Shown here: one piece after another, positions 35,310 to 45,046 of the stretch
Numbering within the stretch: the stretch's first letter is position 1
How the letters are laid out: every line of letters begins with the position of its first letter
Assembly (NCBI RefSeq): GCF_014863605.1
Contig: NZ_CP062252.1
Location: 744,001 to 808,000 of the forward strand
Reading direction: 5' to 3'
From: Pseudomonas allokribbensis
Lineage (GTDB): Bacteria > Pseudomonadota > Gammaproteobacteria > Pseudomonadales > Pseudomonadaceae
Length of the DNA: 64,000 bases
The notes under the pieces: generated by a model
The model's input: only the letters and a program-made list of their open reading frames with translations
The model's database searches: none
What the model was told of the DNA's origin: nothing
Translations under genes and position numbers: made by a program

Positions 35310-36587
35310 ATGAGTCAGCTGCGCCGCGTCGCGATCATTGGTGGCAACCGCATCCCATTCGCCCGTTCCAACGGGCCGTATGCCACCGCGAGCAATCAGG
35401 TGATGCTCACCGCCGCCCTTGAAGGCCTGATCGAACGCTACAACCTGCACGGCCAGCGCATGGGCGAAGTGGTTGCGGGGGCGGTGCTGAAACTGTCACG
35501 GGATATGAACCTGACCCGCGAATGCGTGCTCGGCTCGCGCCTGTCGCCGGCAACGCCTGCCTATGACATCCAGCAGGCCTGCGGCACTGGCCTGGAAGCG
35601 GCGCTGCTGGTGGCCAACAAGATTGCCCTCGGCCAGATCGATTGCGGCATTGCCGGCGGCGTCGACACCACGTCGGACGCGCCGATCAGCGTCAGTGAAG
35701 GCCTGCGCAAGATCCTCCTGCAAGCCAACCGCGCCAAGACCACTGGCGACAAGCTCAAGACCTTCCTGCAATTGCGTCCGAAACACCTGATCCCCGAGTT
35801 CCCGCGCAACGGCGAACCGCGCACCGGCCTGTCGATGGGCCAACACTGCGAATTGATGGCGCAGACCTGGAACATTCCTCGCGAAGAGCAGGATCAACTG
35901 GCACTCGAAAGCCACCACAAACTTGCTGCGTCCTACAGCGAAGGCTGGCACAACGACCTGATGACGCCGTTCCTCGGCCTGACCCGCGACAACAACCTGC
36001 GCCCGGACCTGACCCTGGAAAAGCTCGCGACCCTGAAACCGGCCTTCGAGAAAAGCGCCAAAGGCACGCTGACCGCCGGCAACTCCACGCCACTGACCGA
36101 TGGCGCCTCGGTGGTGTTGCTTGGCAGTGAGGAGTGGGCGAAAGAACGTGGTCTGCCGATCCTTGCGTACCTGCGGGACGGCGAAGCGGCGGCGGTGGAC
36201 TTCGTCAATGGTGCCGAAGGATTGCTGATGGCCCCGGTGTATGCGGTGCCGCGTTTGCTGGCGCGCAATGGTCTGACCTTGCAGGACTTCGATTACTACG
36301 AAATCCACGAGGCATTTGCCGCGCAAGTGTTGTGCACGCTCAAGGCCTGGGAAGATCCGGAGTACTGCAAGACCCGGCTGGGGCTGGATGCGCCGTTGGG
36401 GTCGATTGATCGCAGCCGCTTGAACGTCAAGGGCAGCTCATTGGCGGCGGGGCATCCGTTTGCGGCGACGGGCGGGCGGATCGTGGCCAATCTGGCGAAG
36501 TTGCTGGATGCGGCGGGGCGGGGGCGTGGGTTGATTTCGATTTGTGCGGCGGGGGGGCAGGGTGTCACCGCCATTATCGAGCGCTAA
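35310..36587 (+). CDS. thiolase (acetyl-CoA C-acyltransferase, FadI-like)
   Basis: 425 residues from ATG 35310, preceded by AAGGAG; the very long upstream extension of the frame is antisense to the reductase and is rejected. Active-site Cys in QQACGTGLEAALL, the HEAFAAQ histidine, GHPFAATGGR and the final Cys in CAAGGQG are intact. It joins or cleaves 3-ketoacyl-CoA. With FabG4-like and MaoC-like enzymes it forms three of the four steps of a beta-oxidation or reverse beta-oxidation cycle. Confidence 0.93.
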   Translation: MSQLRRVAIIGGNRIPFARSNGPYATASNQVMLTAALEGLIERYNLHGQRMGEVVAGAVLKLSRDMNLTRECVLGSRLSPATPAYDIQQACGTGLEAALLVANKIALGQIDCGIAGGVDTTSDAPISVSEGLRKILLQANRAKTTGDKLKTFLQLRPKHLIPEFPRNGEPRTGLSMGQHCELMAQTWNIPREEQDQLALESHHKLAASYSEGWHNDLMTPFLGLTRDNNLRPDLTLEKLATLKPAFEKSAKGTLTAGNSTPLTDGASVVLLGSEEWAKERGLPILAYLRDGEAAAVDFVNGAEGLLMAPVYAVPRLLARNGLTLQDFDYYEIHEAFAAQVLCTLKAWEDPEYCKTRLGLDAPLGSIDRSRLNVKGSSLAAGHPFAATGGRIVANLAKLLDAAGRGRGLISICAAGGQGVTAIIER

Positions 36588-36591
36588 AAGC

Positions 36592-36772
36592 AGCCCTCAC
36601 CCCAGCCCTCTCCCGGAGGGAGAGGGAGCCGACCGTGTTGTCTGGCGTTATACATCGACCTGAAAAACCGTGTCGATTATGGATTCGGTAAAGCAGGATC
36701 AAGTCGATGCATCTTTAAAGCATCCCCCAATCAGTCCCCTCTCCCTCCGGGAGAGGGTTAGGGTGAGGGGGC
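36592..36772. repeat. inverted pair of CCCTCTCCCGGAGGGAGAGGG repeats
   Basis: A roughly 40-base unit at 36592-36630 (TCACCCCAGCCCTCTCCC then GGAGGGAGAGGG) recurs inverted at 36735-36772. Each unit has its own small hairpin, and the pair can form one long stem with a loop of about 100 bases. A T-run follows the right copy. It lies between the convergent thiolase and chemoreceptor genes and probably acts as a two-way terminator as well as being a repeat family member. Confidence 0.8.
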
Positions 36773-36792
36773 TTTTTAGGTTGCCCCCAATC

Positions 36793-38739
36793 TCAAGTCC
36801 GGAACCTTCGCACCAACCCATCCAGCTCATTCGACAACCCCGCCAGACTCTGCGAATCCAGCCGCGCCGAATTCGCCAGCTCCGCCACCAGTTGCGCATC
36901 ACCATGAATCTGGCTGATATGCCGATTGATGTCCTCGGCCACCTGATGCTGCTCTTCGGCGGCCGTGGCGATCTGGGTATTCATGTCACGAATCACATCC
37001 ACCGATTCACGGATCTGACCAAAACTCGCCCGCGCCTCGCCGATTCGCGTCACCGATTGCTGCGACACATCGAGGCTGGCGCGCATTTGTTGGGTCACGG
37101 CGCTGGTGCGCTTGGCAAGGTTGCCCAGCAGACCGTCGATTTCCGCCGTCGAATCCGCCGTACGTTTGGCCAGTGCGCGAACCTCATCGGCCACCACCGC
37201 AAAACCACGGCCTTGCTCACCGGCCCGCGCAGCCTCGATGGCGGCGTTGAGCGCCAGCAGGTTGGTCTGTTCGGCGATGGAACGGATGGTGCCGAGAATC
37301 GACTGGATGTCGTTGCTGTCGCGCTCCAGTTGTTGCATCGACTGCGCCGACTGCTCCAGTTCCTGGCTCAGTTGATCGACGCTGTGCACTGCTGCGTCGA
37401 TCTGCTGCTGACCTTCGCGAGCCTGGCGCTGGCCGCTGTCGGCCGACTCTGCTGCCTGGCTGCACGAGCGGGCGACTTCGTTGGCGGTGGCGACCATTTC
37501 GTGGAATGCGGTCGAGACCATGTCCACGGCTTCACGCTGGCGTCCGGCGGCTTCGGCCATGTCGCCGGAAACCCGGGTCGAACTCTGCGAGGTCGCGAGG
37601 ATTTTTCCGGCCGCGCCGCCGATGTGCTGGATCAGGCTGCGGATCGCGGTCAGGAACTGGTTGAACCAGTTGGCCAGTTGCGCGGTTTCGTCGTTGCCAC
37701 GGATATCGAGGTTCTTGGTCAGATCGCCTTCGCCCTGGGCGATGCCTTCCAGACCGCTGGCCACGCTGCGGATCGGGCGTACGATCAGGCTGGCGAAACT
37801 GGCGCCGACCACTGCGAACAGCACCGCCAACACAGCCGCGATAATCGCGATCAGCCAGGTCAACTGAGTGGCCGAGCTCATCACGTCGTTCTGTTTGATC
37901 AGGCCGATGAAGGTCCAGCCCAGTTGCTCCGACGGCCAGACGTTGGCCATGTAGCGCTCGCCGTTGAGTTCGACTTCCACCAGCCCTTTGCCGGCCTTGG
38001 CCAGTTGCGCGTAACCGTCGCCGAGGCTGTCGAGGGGCTTGAAGTTGTGCTCGGGCTGTTTCGGATCGACCAGCACCATGCCGCTGTTTTCCAGCAGCAT
38101 CAGGTAACCGGTTTCGCCGAGCTTGATCTGTTTGACGATCTCGGTGAGCTGCTTGAGCGTGACGTCGATACTGACCACGCCGCCGTTGCTGCCGAGCTTG
38201 TTGTCGATGGTGCGCACGGTGCTGACGTAGGTCGCATCGTCCTGCGCCCAGTAATAGGCGGCGGTGCGCAACGGTTTGCCGGGTTTGGCCTGAGCGGCCT
38301 TGTACCAGGGACGCTGACGCGGATCGTAGTTGCTCAGCTTGGGATCGTCGGGCCAGGAAACGTAACCACCGGCAGCGGTGCCGACGATCGCGTAGGCGTA
38401 GGCCGGGTGGCTGTTGCCCAGATCCTGCAGGAAGGAGAAGACCTTTTTGTCCATCTCGCCCTGCGGGACGCTTTCGGCGTTGGCGCTCATGTAGGTCTTG
38501 AGGCTGTCGTCGGTGTTCTTGATCAGCGGTTGCGTCGCCAGGTAATCGACGTTCTGGCTGATGCCGTCAAAAAAAAGCTGCATGGCGTTGCTGACCTGAC
38601 GGATCTCGCGTCCGCTGCCGTCGACAAAACCTTCCCGGGCATCGCTGCGCAGGTTGAGTACCACCAGCGTGGCGACCAGCACCACGGGCAAGCAGGCGAT
38701 GATTGCAAACGCCCACGTCAACTTCTGTTTGATGTTCAT
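36793..38739 (-). CDS. methyl-accepting chemotaxis protein with double CACHE domain
   Basis: 648 residues from ATG at 38737-38739 (complement, CTGGAG upstream); the longer frame is unsupported. Helix 1 ([21 protein letters not shown]), periplasmic dCACHE domain (about 35-270), helix 2, HAMP, and the methyl-accepting domain with hairpin tip [20 protein letters not shown]. The sensor domain has [11 protein letters not shown], a following Tyr and GVVSIDVTL, which resembles the amino-acid binding pattern of PctA-like receptors; the ligand is therefore perhaps an amino acid. No C-terminal CheR-binding pentapeptide. Confidence 0.92.
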   Translation of the reverse strand: MNIKQKLTWAFAIIACLPVVLVATLVVLNLRSDAREGFVDGSGREIRQVSNAMQLFFDGISQNVDYLATQPLIKNTDDSLKTYMSANAESVPQGEMDKKVFSFLQDLGNSHPAYAYAIVGTAAGGYVSWPDDPKLSNYDPRQRPWYKAAQAKPGKPLRTAAYYWAQDDATYVSTVRTIDNKLGSNGGVVSIDVTLKQLTEIVKQIKLGETGYLMLLENSGMVLVDPKQPEHNFKPLDSLGDGYAQLAKAGKGLVEVELNGERYMANVWPSEQLGWTFIGLIKQNDVMSSATQLTWLIAIIAAVLAVLFAVVGASFASLIVRPIRSVASGLEGIAQGEGDLTKNLDIRGNDETAQLANWFNQFLTAIRSLIQHIGGAAGKILATSQSSTRVSGDMAEAAGRQREAVDMVSTAFHEMVATANEVARSCSQAAESADSGQRQAREGQQQIDAAVHSVDQLSQELEQSAQSMQQLERDSNDIQSILGTIRSIAEQTNLLALNAAIEAARAGEQGRGFAVVADEVRALAKRTADSTAEIDGLLGNLAKRTSAVTQQMRASLDVSQQSVTRIGEARASFGQIRESVDVIRDMNTQIATAAEEQHQVAEDINRHISQIHGDAQLVAELANSARLDSQSLAGLSNELDGLVRRFRT

Positions 38740-39183
38740 CCGCGCTCCAGATTTTCTTGTAGGCCCACGCAGTGCAGATGACTCGCGGTTTATTGGCAGC
38801 CGAAAACGGTGTTTTCCACTCCATTCCCTGAGTGCGACATCGAAGCTTTTTTGGAACGATTGTCGGACAAATTCCTCTGTCTCTGAGGGCTTCGGCTGCC
38901 GGAGAGGGAAATTGAGGCCTTCAGAGAAAAATCTTGCGAAGCACCTGCAGCCCGATGTCAGATTCTGTCGCAAATGCCCTCAAGTCCCTGCGCCAACAAG
39001 TTCGGCAGGCTCGGCTATGATTCGCAGCGGTCGATACAAGAGCGGCGGATTGGCCCGTTTGATCCGGCACAGTGTGTGCATCCACAGGTTCACAGGTCGG
39101 CAACCCCTCCCCGTGATGCGAGGATTGCCGTATAACGAATGACATTCGCGTGTTTGGTAATAAAGGACCCACAATAAAAGCTG
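38740..39183. promoter_or_regulatory. 444-bp divergent intergenic region MCP / RIO kinase
   Basis: No gene supported. It holds the promoters of the chemoreceptor and of the RIO kinase gene. A weak inverted repeat (CTCTGAGGGC / GCCTTCAGAG, about 38880-38930) is the only structure seen. The kinase start has no strong Shine-Dalgarno. Confidence 0.45.
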
Positions 39184-40080
39184 ATGAAGACTCCAAAACG
39201 CATTGAACCCCTGATCGAGGACGGTCTGGTCGACGAAGTGCTGCGTCCACTCATGAGTGGCAAAGAAGCAGCTGTTTATGTGGTGCGCTGCGGCAATCAG
39301 TTACGTTGCGCAAAGGTCTACAAGGAGGCGAACAAACGCAGTTTCCGCCAGGCGGCCGAGTATCAGGAAGGCCGCAAGGTTCGTAACAGCCGACAGGCCC
39401 GGGCGATGGCCAAGGGTTCCAAGTTCGGGCGCAAGGAGGCCGAAGACGCTTGGCAGAACGCCGAAGTCGCGGCGTTGTTCCGCCTGGCCAACGCCGGTGT
39501 GCGTGTGCCCAAGCCGTACGATTTCCTCGAAGGCGTGCTGCTGATGGAACTGGTGGCCGACGAATACGGCGACGCCGCGCCGCGTCTGAACGATGTGGTA
39601 CTGGAACCGGATCAGGCCCGCGAATACCACGCGTTCCTGATTTCGCAGATCGTGCTGATGTTGTGTACCGGCCTGGTGCACGGTGACCTCTCGGAGTTCA
39701 ACGTGCTGCTGACGCCGACCGGCCCGGTCATCATCGACTTGCCGCAAGCGGTGGATGCGGCGGGCAACAACCACGCGTTCAGCATGCTGGAGCGTGACGT
39801 CGGCAACATGGCGTCGTACTTCGGCCGGTTCGCCCCGGAGTTGAAAAAGACCAAGTACGCCAAGGAAATGTGGGCGTTGTACGAAGCGGGTACGTTGCAC
39901 CCGGCCAGCGTGCTGACCGGCGAGTTCGACGATCCCGAGGACCTGGCCGATGTCGGCGGGGTCCTGCGCGAGATCGAAGCGGCGCGCCTGGATGAGGAGC
40001 GCAAGCAAGCCATCCGCGCGGCGGACGACGAGCCCAAGGGCAAGTCCGACGAACCGCCTCCGCCACCGTGGATGCAGTAA
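39184..40080 (+). CDS. RIO1-type serine kinase
   Basis: 298 residues. RIO fold with a P-loop variant SGKEAAVYVVRCG, the ATP-binding lysine in RCAKVYKE, catalytic loop LVHGDLSEFNVLL and metal-binding IIDLPQAVD. Pseudomonas genomes usually have one such gene; the substrate is unknown. The C-terminus is charged and proline-rich. Monocistronic, ending in a terminator 14 bases downstream. Confidence 0.92.
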   Translation: MKTPKRIEPLIEDGLVDEVLRPLMSGKEAAVYVVRCGNQLRCAKVYKEANKRSFRQAAEYQEGRKVRNSRQARAMAKGSKFGRKEAEDAWQNAEVAALFRLANAGVRVPKPYDFLEGVLLMELVADEYGDAAPRLNDVVLEPDQAREYHAFLISQIVLMLCTGLVHGDLSEFNVLLTPTGPVIIDLPQAVDAAGNNHAFSMLERDVGNMASYFGRFAPELKKTKYAKEMWALYEAGTLHPASVLTGEFDDPEDLADVGGVLREIEAARLDEERKQAIRAADDEPKGKSDEPPPPPWMQ

Positions 40081-40093
40081 GCATCTGAATAAG

Positions 40094-40117
40094 AAAACCC
40101 GGCTTCGGCCGGGTTTT
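40094..40117 (+). terminator. Rho-independent terminator after RIO kinase
   Basis: AAAACCCGGC, tetraloop TTCG, GCCGGGTTTT. Compact stem with A/T flanks. Confidence 0.93.
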
Positions 40118-40136
40118 ACACATTCAAGGATTGATT

Positions 40137-41354
40137 GTGACCACCACCTCCCGCAATGCCCGGCTGATCATCACGGCGCGGCTGATTTCCGATTTCGGCG
40201 CTTTCCTCAACATGGTTGCGCTGGCCACTTATGTCTACCTGCTGAGCAACAGCGCCATGAGCGTCGGGATTTTCCTGGCCAGTCGCGTGGGCGGCGGGAT
40301 TTTCGCCAGCCTGATCGGCACCGCGTTTTATCGCCGATGCAGCGGTCGCTTGCCGTTGATTGCCTTCGATCTGCTGCGCGCCGCTGTGCTCGGGTTGTTG
40401 CTGATTGTGCCGGTCAGCCAGCAGGCGTTGTTGCTGCCGCTGATTGCGTTCGGCCTGGGCTTTGGCAATTCGATGTTCGCCATCGGCCTCAACAGCCAGT
40501 TGCCGCGCCTGATCGAGCCTGCGCAGTTGCTCAAGACCAATGCCTGGATCACGTCCGCCTCTTCCATGGCGATGGTCGGTGGCAGTCTGGTGTCCGGGCT
40601 GCTGGTCGCAGGGTTTGGCTTTGAAACGGTGTTCGCGTTGAATGCGCTGACCTATCTGCTGGCGGCACTGTTGATCGCGCCGCTGCGGTTCAGCGCACCG
40701 GAGGCCGTCGGCCAATCCAGCGCTAAACAGGGTGAATGGTCGGCGTTGTTGCAAGGCCTGCGCAGCGCCCCAGTGGTGGCGGCGATGCTGGCTGTCACGA
40801 TGGCCGACACTTTGGGTAGCGCTGCACACAACGTCGGATTTCCGATCATTTCCAAACTGCTGACACCGGACTCGGCGAGCACCACGCTGGGCCTGATGCT
40901 CGCGGTATGGGCCAGTGGGAAATTGCTGGGCGCGCGAATCGCCAGTCGCCTGAAGGGCTCGGAAAACATCCATCTGGAGCGCAGGTACTTTGGCGGGGTG
41001 TTGCTGATGTCCTGCGGTTTCATCCTGATGTTCCAGCAGCACAGCGTCGTCGGGCTGTTGCTGTTTTCGCTGCCGGCCGGATTGGGTGACGGGTTTTCGG
41101 AAGTCGGCCTGATGTCACGTCTGCAACGGGAGCCGGAACGCCTGCGCCTGCCAATCTTCAGTTTCCTGACGCTGTTGCAGATGACCGGGTTCGGCGTCGG
41201 CATGCTGATCGCCGCACCGTTCTACAACTGGTGGGCGCCGGGTGCCGTGGTGCTGCTGTTCCACGGCATTCCCCTCGCCACTGTGCTGTCGATGAAAGTC
41301 CTGCTGCTCAGGCGCGAGCGGGTTGCGCGCAGCAGCCCGACGCCAGTTCCTTGA
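40137..41354 (+). CDS. MFS transporter, unknown substrate
   Basis: 405 residues from GTG 40137 (AAGGA six bases upstream; TTG at 40131 is less well spaced). About 12 membrane helices and an early LISDFGAFLNMVALATYVY segment as in MFS_3/enterobactin-exporter-like proteins. Its 3' end overlaps the 3' end of cueR on the other strand by 47 bases. No link to copper is evident beyond position. Confidence 0.87.
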   Translation: MTTTSRNARLIITARLISDFGAFLNMVALATYVYLLSNSAMSVGIFLASRVGGGIFASLIGTAFYRRCSGRLPLIAFDLLRAAVLGLLLIVPVSQQALLLPLIAFGLGFGNSMFAIGLNSQLPRLIEPAQLLKTNAWITSASSMAMVGGSLVSGLLVAGFGFETVFALNALTYLLAALLIAPLRFSAPEAVGQSSAKQGEWSALLQGLRSAPVVAAMLAVTMADTLGSAAHNVGFPIISKLLTPDSASTTLGLMLAVWASGKLLGARIASRLKGSENIHLERRYFGGVLLMSCGFILMFQQHSVVGLLLFSLPAGLGDGFSEVGLMSRLQREPERLRLPIFSFLTLLQMTGFGVGMLIAAPFYNWWAPGAVVLLFHGIPLATVLSMKVLLLRRERVARSSPTPVP

Positions 41355-41721
41355 GGATCGGGCAGTCCGGGCGATGGTCGCCCTGGCAGTGTTCGACCAG
41401 ATCCTGCAGGGTGTCGCGCAGTTCGCCGAGTTCGCGAATCTTCTGATTCAGCTCGTCGATGTGCTGGCGGGCCAGGGCCTTCACATCGGCGCTGGCGCGC
41501 TGGCGGTCCTGCCAGAGGGTCAGCAGTTTGCCGACTTCCTCCAGCGAAAAGCCCAGGTCCCGCGAGCGCTTGATGAACGCCAGCGTGTGCAGGTCATCGT
41601 CGCCATAGACGCGATAGCCGCTGTCAGTGCGATGGGCGGCCTTGAGCAGGCCGATCGACTCGTAATAACGGATCATCTTCGCGCTCAGGCCACTGTGGCG
41701 GGCCGCTTGGCCGATGTTCAT
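41308..41721 (-). CDS. cueR: CueR, copper-responsive MerR regulator
   Basis: 137 residues. MerR HTH ([40 protein letters not shown]), long dimerisation helix, then the metal loop with two cysteines ([13 protein letters not shown]) as in CueR and a terminal CC near the end (ASGCC). It activates copA and copZ by untwisting their 19-bp promoter spacers in response to Cu+. Start overlaps the copA stop (ATGA), so it is made from the copA transcript. Confidence 0.93.
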   Translation of the reverse strand: MNIGQAARHSGLSAKMIRYYESIGLLKAAHRTDSGYRVYGDDDLHTLAFIKRSRDLGFSLEEVGKLLTLWQDRQRASADVKALARQHIDELNQKIRELGELRDTLQDLVEHCQGDHRPDCPILKELASGCCAQPARA

Positions 41722-44108
41722 CGGTTGTCCTCCAGATTCTCGGGTTTCCAGGTTTTCAACAGTAGCGCATTGCTCACCACGCTGACGCTCGACAATGCCA
41801 TCGCCGCGCCGGCCAGCACCGGATTGAGGAAGCCGAACGCCGCCAGCGGAATGCCGATCAGGTTGTAGACGAAGGCCCAGAACAGGTTCTGCCGGATCTT
41901 CGCGTAGGTCTTGCGGCTGATCTCCAGCGCCGCCGGCACCAGCCGAGGGTCGCCGCGCATCAGGGTGATGCCGGCGGCGTGCATGGCCACGTCGGTGCCG
42001 CCGCCCATGGCGATGCCGATATCGGCAGCGGCCAGTGCCGGGGCGTCGTTGATGCCGTCGCCGACCATGGCCACGACGCCGGTCTTTTTCAGCTCGGCGA
42101 CGGTGGCGGCTTTGTCCGCCGGCAGCACTTCGGCGTGGACGTTTTCGATGCCCAGCGCTTCGGCCACCACACGGGCGCTGCCTCGGTTGTCGCCGGTCAG
42201 CAGGTGGCTGTGGATATGTCGCGCAGCCAGTTGTTGCACCGCGTGCAGCGCGCCGGGCTTGAGGGTGTCGCCGAAGGCGAACAGGCCGAGGACACGGGGA
42301 ACGGGGCTTTGTTCGATCAGCCAGGACAGCGTCCGGCCTTCGGTTTCCCACGCCTTGGCGGATTCCGCCAACGTGCCGGCGTCCAGGCCGGTTTCTTCCA
42401 GCAGTCGGCGATTGCCCAGGGCGAGGCGCCGACCGTCGAGATGGCCGGCAATGCCGCGACCGGTCAGGGACTGACTGTCGCTGACGTCGGGCACCGTCAG
42501 ATTGCGTTCGGCACAGGCATCCAGCACTGCTTTGGCCAAGGGGTGTTCACTGCCGCGTTGCAGCGCGCCGGCCGCTGTCAGCAGGGCGTTCTCATCACCG
42601 TCGATCGCACTGAAATGCGCAATGCGAGGCGTGCCAGAGGTCAGGGTGCCGGTCTTGTCGAACACCACGCTGCTGACTTCATGGGCGCGCTCCAGCGCTT
42701 CGGCGTCCTTGATCAGAATCCCGTGGCGCGCCGCCACGCCGGTGCCGGCCATGATCGCGGTCGGTGTCGCCAGGCCGAGGGCGCAGGGGCAGGCGATCAC
42801 CAGCACTGCGACGGCGTTGATCAATGCGGTTTCCAGCGGCGCGCCGTACAGCCACCAGCCGATCAGCGTGGCGAGAGCCAGCAGCAGAACCGTCGGCACG
42901 AACACCTGACTGACTTTATCCACCAGTTTCTGGATCGGTGCCTTAGCCGCCTGAGCGTCCTCCACCAGGCGGATGATCCGCGCCAGTACGCTTTCCGCGC
43001 CGAGCGCCGTGGTGCTCACCAGCAAGCGGCCTTCACCGTTGATTGCACCGCCGGTGACCTTGTCGCCCGGTTGCTTGGGCACTGGCAGGCTTTCGCCGCT
43101 GATCAGCGCTTCGTCAGCGTGGCTCTGGCCTTCCAGCACCTCGCCGTCCACCGGGAAACGTTCGCCGGGTTTGACCAGTACGAGGTCACCGAGGCGCAGG
43201 GCGCTGATGGCGACGTCTTGTTCGCGACCCTCGATGACTTGAATCGCTCGCTCCGGGCGCAAGGCTTCCAGTGCGCGGATGGCGCTGGCGGTCTGGCGTT
43301 TGGCGCGGCTTTCCAGATATTTGCCGAGCAGCACCAGAGCGATGACCACCGCCGAGGCCTCGAAATACAGGTGCGGCATGCGCCCGTCAGCGGTCGCCCA
43401 TTCATAGAGACTCAGACCGTAACCGGCGCTGGTGCCCAGGGCCACCAGCAAGTCCATGTTGCCGGCACCGGCGCGCACGGCTTTCCATGCGGCCACATAA
43501 AAACGTGCACCGAAGATGAATTGCACTGGGGTAGCGAGAGCGAATTGCGCCCAGGCCGGCAGCATCCAGTGAATGCCGAACGGTTGCAGCAGCATCGGCA
43601 GCACCAGCGGCAAGGCGAGGGCGATGGCGCAGATCAGCGCCCAGCGCTCGTGGTTCAGGCGTTGCTGGCGATTGTCGGTCTGGTGTTCAAGTTCGAAGAG
43701 GCTGGCCGAATAACCGGCCTTGCTCACGGCGGCGATCAGGAGCTGCGGATCGACAGCGCCAAGCAGTTCGAGGTGGGCGCGTTCATTGGCTAGGTTGACG
43801 CTGACGCTTTTCACCCCCGGAACCTTGTTCAGGGCGCGTTCGACACGGCCGACGCAGGAGGCGCAGGTCATGCCGTCGATGTTCAATTCCACGGTTTGCT
43901 GCGGCACGCTGTAACCGGCACGTTCAACCGCCTCCATCAGCGCTGGCAGGCTGTCGCCGGGTGCCTGCACGCGGGCCTGTTCGGTGGCGAGGTTGACGCT
44001 GACGGCACTGGCGCCGCTGACTTTACTCAAGGCGCGTTCGACGCGGCCGGCGCAACTGGCGCAGGTCATGCCGCTGATGGGCAGATCGAACGTGATGGAA
44101 TCGGACAT
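41718..44108 (-). CDS. copA: CopA, Cu+-exporting P1B-type ATPase
   Basis: 796 residues. Two N-terminal metal-binding domains ([20 protein letters not shown]), eight membrane helices, the ion-path motif CPCALG, phosphorylation site [14 protein letters not shown] and the hinge [12 protein letters not shown]. Pumps cytoplasmic Cu+ to the periplasm. AGGGAG precedes the ATG. Transcribed from a CueR-type promoter at 44138-44168 and followed by cueR. Confidence 0.97.
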   Translation of the reverse strand: MSDSITFDLPISGMTCASCAGRVERALSKVSGASAVSVNLATEQARVQAPGDSLPALMEAVERAGYSVPQQTVELNIDGMTCASCVGRVERALNKVPGVKSVSVNLANERAHLELLGAVDPQLLIAAVSKAGYSASLFELEHQTDNRQQRLNHERWALICAIALALPLVLPMLLQPFGIHWMLPAWAQFALATPVQFIFGARFYVAAWKAVRAGAGNMDLLVALGTSAGYGLSLYEWATADGRMPHLYFEASAVVIALVLLGKYLESRAKRQTASAIRALEALRPERAIQVIEGREQDVAISALRLGDLVLVKPGERFPVDGEVLEGQSHADEALISGESLPVPKQPGDKVTGGAINGEGRLLVSTTALGAESVLARIIRLVEDAQAAKAPIQKLVDKVSQVFVPTVLLLALATLIGWWLYGAPLETALINAVAVLVIACPCALGLATPTAIMAGTGVAARHGILIKDAEALERAHEVSSVVFDKTGTLTSGTPRIAHFSAIDGDENALLTAAGALQRGSEHPLAKAVLDACAERNLTVPDVSDSQSLTGRGIAGHLDGRRLALGNRRLLEETGLDAGTLAESAKAWETEGRTLSWLIEQSPVPRVLGLFAFGDTLKPGALHAVQQLAARHIHSHLLTGDNRGSARVVAEALGIENVHAEVLPADKAATVAELKKTGVVAMVGDGINDAPALAAADIGIAMGGGTDVAMHAAGITLMRGDPRLVPAALEISRKTYAKIRQNLFWAFVYNLIGIPLAAFGFLNPVLAGAAMALSSVSVVSNALLLKTWKPENLEDNR

Positions 44109-44137
44109 CGGTCGTACTCCCTGTAGTGGATGCCTAC

Positions 44138-44168
44138 AGGATCAACCTTGCCATGCTGGCAAGGTCAA
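44138..44168 (-). promoter_or_regulatory. CueR-type promoter/operator of copA
   Basis: On the minus strand -35 TTGACC (44163-44168), a 19-base spacer, and -10 GATCCT (44138-44143). The spacer holds the dyad ACCTTGCC-N5-GGCAAGGT (44145-44165). The overlong spacer and dyad are diagnostic of MerR/CueR promoters and closely follow E. coli copA. Confidence 0.92.
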
Positions 44169-44199
44169 GCGCCAGATTCCGCCGCCCGATCCGGATGAG

Positions 44200-44583
44200 T
44201 CAATAACCGAGGCCGGTTGGCTTGAGGTACATGCCTTCCGCATTCATCGCAATCCGGAACTTCAGGATGTCGCCGGCATGCAGTTTGATCTCCTGCGAGC
44301 CCGGCGCGAGCATGCCCGGGTTGCAGCCCGGCATTTGCCCCGGCAGCAGTTTCAGGCGCAGCGAGACATTGCCCGGCGGCAGGTTGAACGAGGTGCTCTG
44401 TTCCTGGAACAGTCGCGCCGACAGTTGATCCTGGATGTACACGCCGATCTCGCAGGAGGTCGCGACTTCCAGGCGCTCGCGGGAAATGATCAGCACCCCG
44501 AAATCTTCCCCGGCGGCATGCACCGAAGGGATCGCGGCAAAGAGGCTGAGTAAGCCAAACAGGCTGAAAGCTGACCAGCGCAT
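44200..44583 (-). CDS. exported protein of unknown function in the copper locus
   Basis: 127 residues from ATG at 44581-44583 (complement), with CAGGAG eight bases upstream. Signal peptide (SAFSLFGLLSLFAAIPSVHA), then a small beta-rich domain with two cysteines (TSCEIGVYIQDQ and GQMPGCNPG) that may form a disulfide. No His/Met-rich copper site is seen. It lies between the copA and copZ CueR promoters and reads toward copA. Function not recognised. Confidence 0.75.
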   Translation of the reverse strand: MRWSAFSLFGLLSLFAAIPSVHAAGEDFGVLIISRERLEVATSCEIGVYIQDQLSARLFQEQSTSFNLPPGNVSLRLKLLPGQMPGCNPGMLAPGSQEIKLHAGDILKFRIAMNAEGMYLKPTGLGY

Positions 44584-44670
44584 GGCTGAATCTCCTGAAT
44601 TTATGTCATTGATGCACGCAGCTTGGCCGAGCGCGGCGCCGATTGCCAGCCCGGCAGTTTTTTGCAGAAC

Positions 44671-44701
44671 TTGACCTTGCCATCGTGGCAAGCTCGAAAC
44701 T
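44671..44701 (+). promoter_or_regulatory. CueR-type promoter/operator of copZ
   Basis: -35 TTGACC (44671-44676), 19-base spacer, -10 GAAACT (44696-44701), with dyad ACCTTGCC-N5-GGCAAGCT (44674-44694). Same design as the copA promoter; one base of the dyad differs. Confidence 0.9.
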
Positions 44702-44731
44702 GCCGGCAACCTCACTCAAAGGAGTCATTCC

Positions 44732-44929
44732 ATGCAAGTGTTCACTGTTGAAGGCATGTCCTGCGGTCACTGCGTCAAGGCCGTCACCCAGGCGGTGCAG
44801 AGCAAGGATCCGGCCGCCAGCGTGCGGGTCGATCTGGTGGCGAAGGAAGTCGGCGTCGAAAGTGCGTTGAGCGCCGAGCAGGTGATCGAGGCGATCAGCG
44901 AAGAAGGCTATGTCATCAAACTCGCCTGA
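44732..44929 (+). CDS. copZ: CopZ, copper chaperone
   Basis: 65 residues, one heavy-metal-associated domain with GMSCGHC (CxxC). Binds cytoplasmic Cu+ and hands it to CopA or CueR. AAAGGAG lies before the ATG. Transcribed from its own CueR promoter 30 bases upstream. Confidence 0.95.
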   Translation: MQVFTVEGMSCGHCVKAVTQAVQSKDPAASVRVDLVAKEVGVESALSAEQVIEAISEEGYVIKLA

Positions 44930-45046
44930 TCTTTTTAATAGTTAGCGAGCTACCGGAATGTTCAAGGCGTCCTCGCGCGGCTAGACTGTCGGGCTGCACT
45001 CTCTACTAAAGTGCCCGCCCAACTGCCTGTCGAACCTGGACGCCTG

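Noticed and set aside
38570..38739. Further N-terminal extension of the chemoreceptor (to 38973)
   Set aside because: The extra 78 residues are basic and lack a signal; the first membrane helix starts right after the ATG at 38739, which has a good GGAG.
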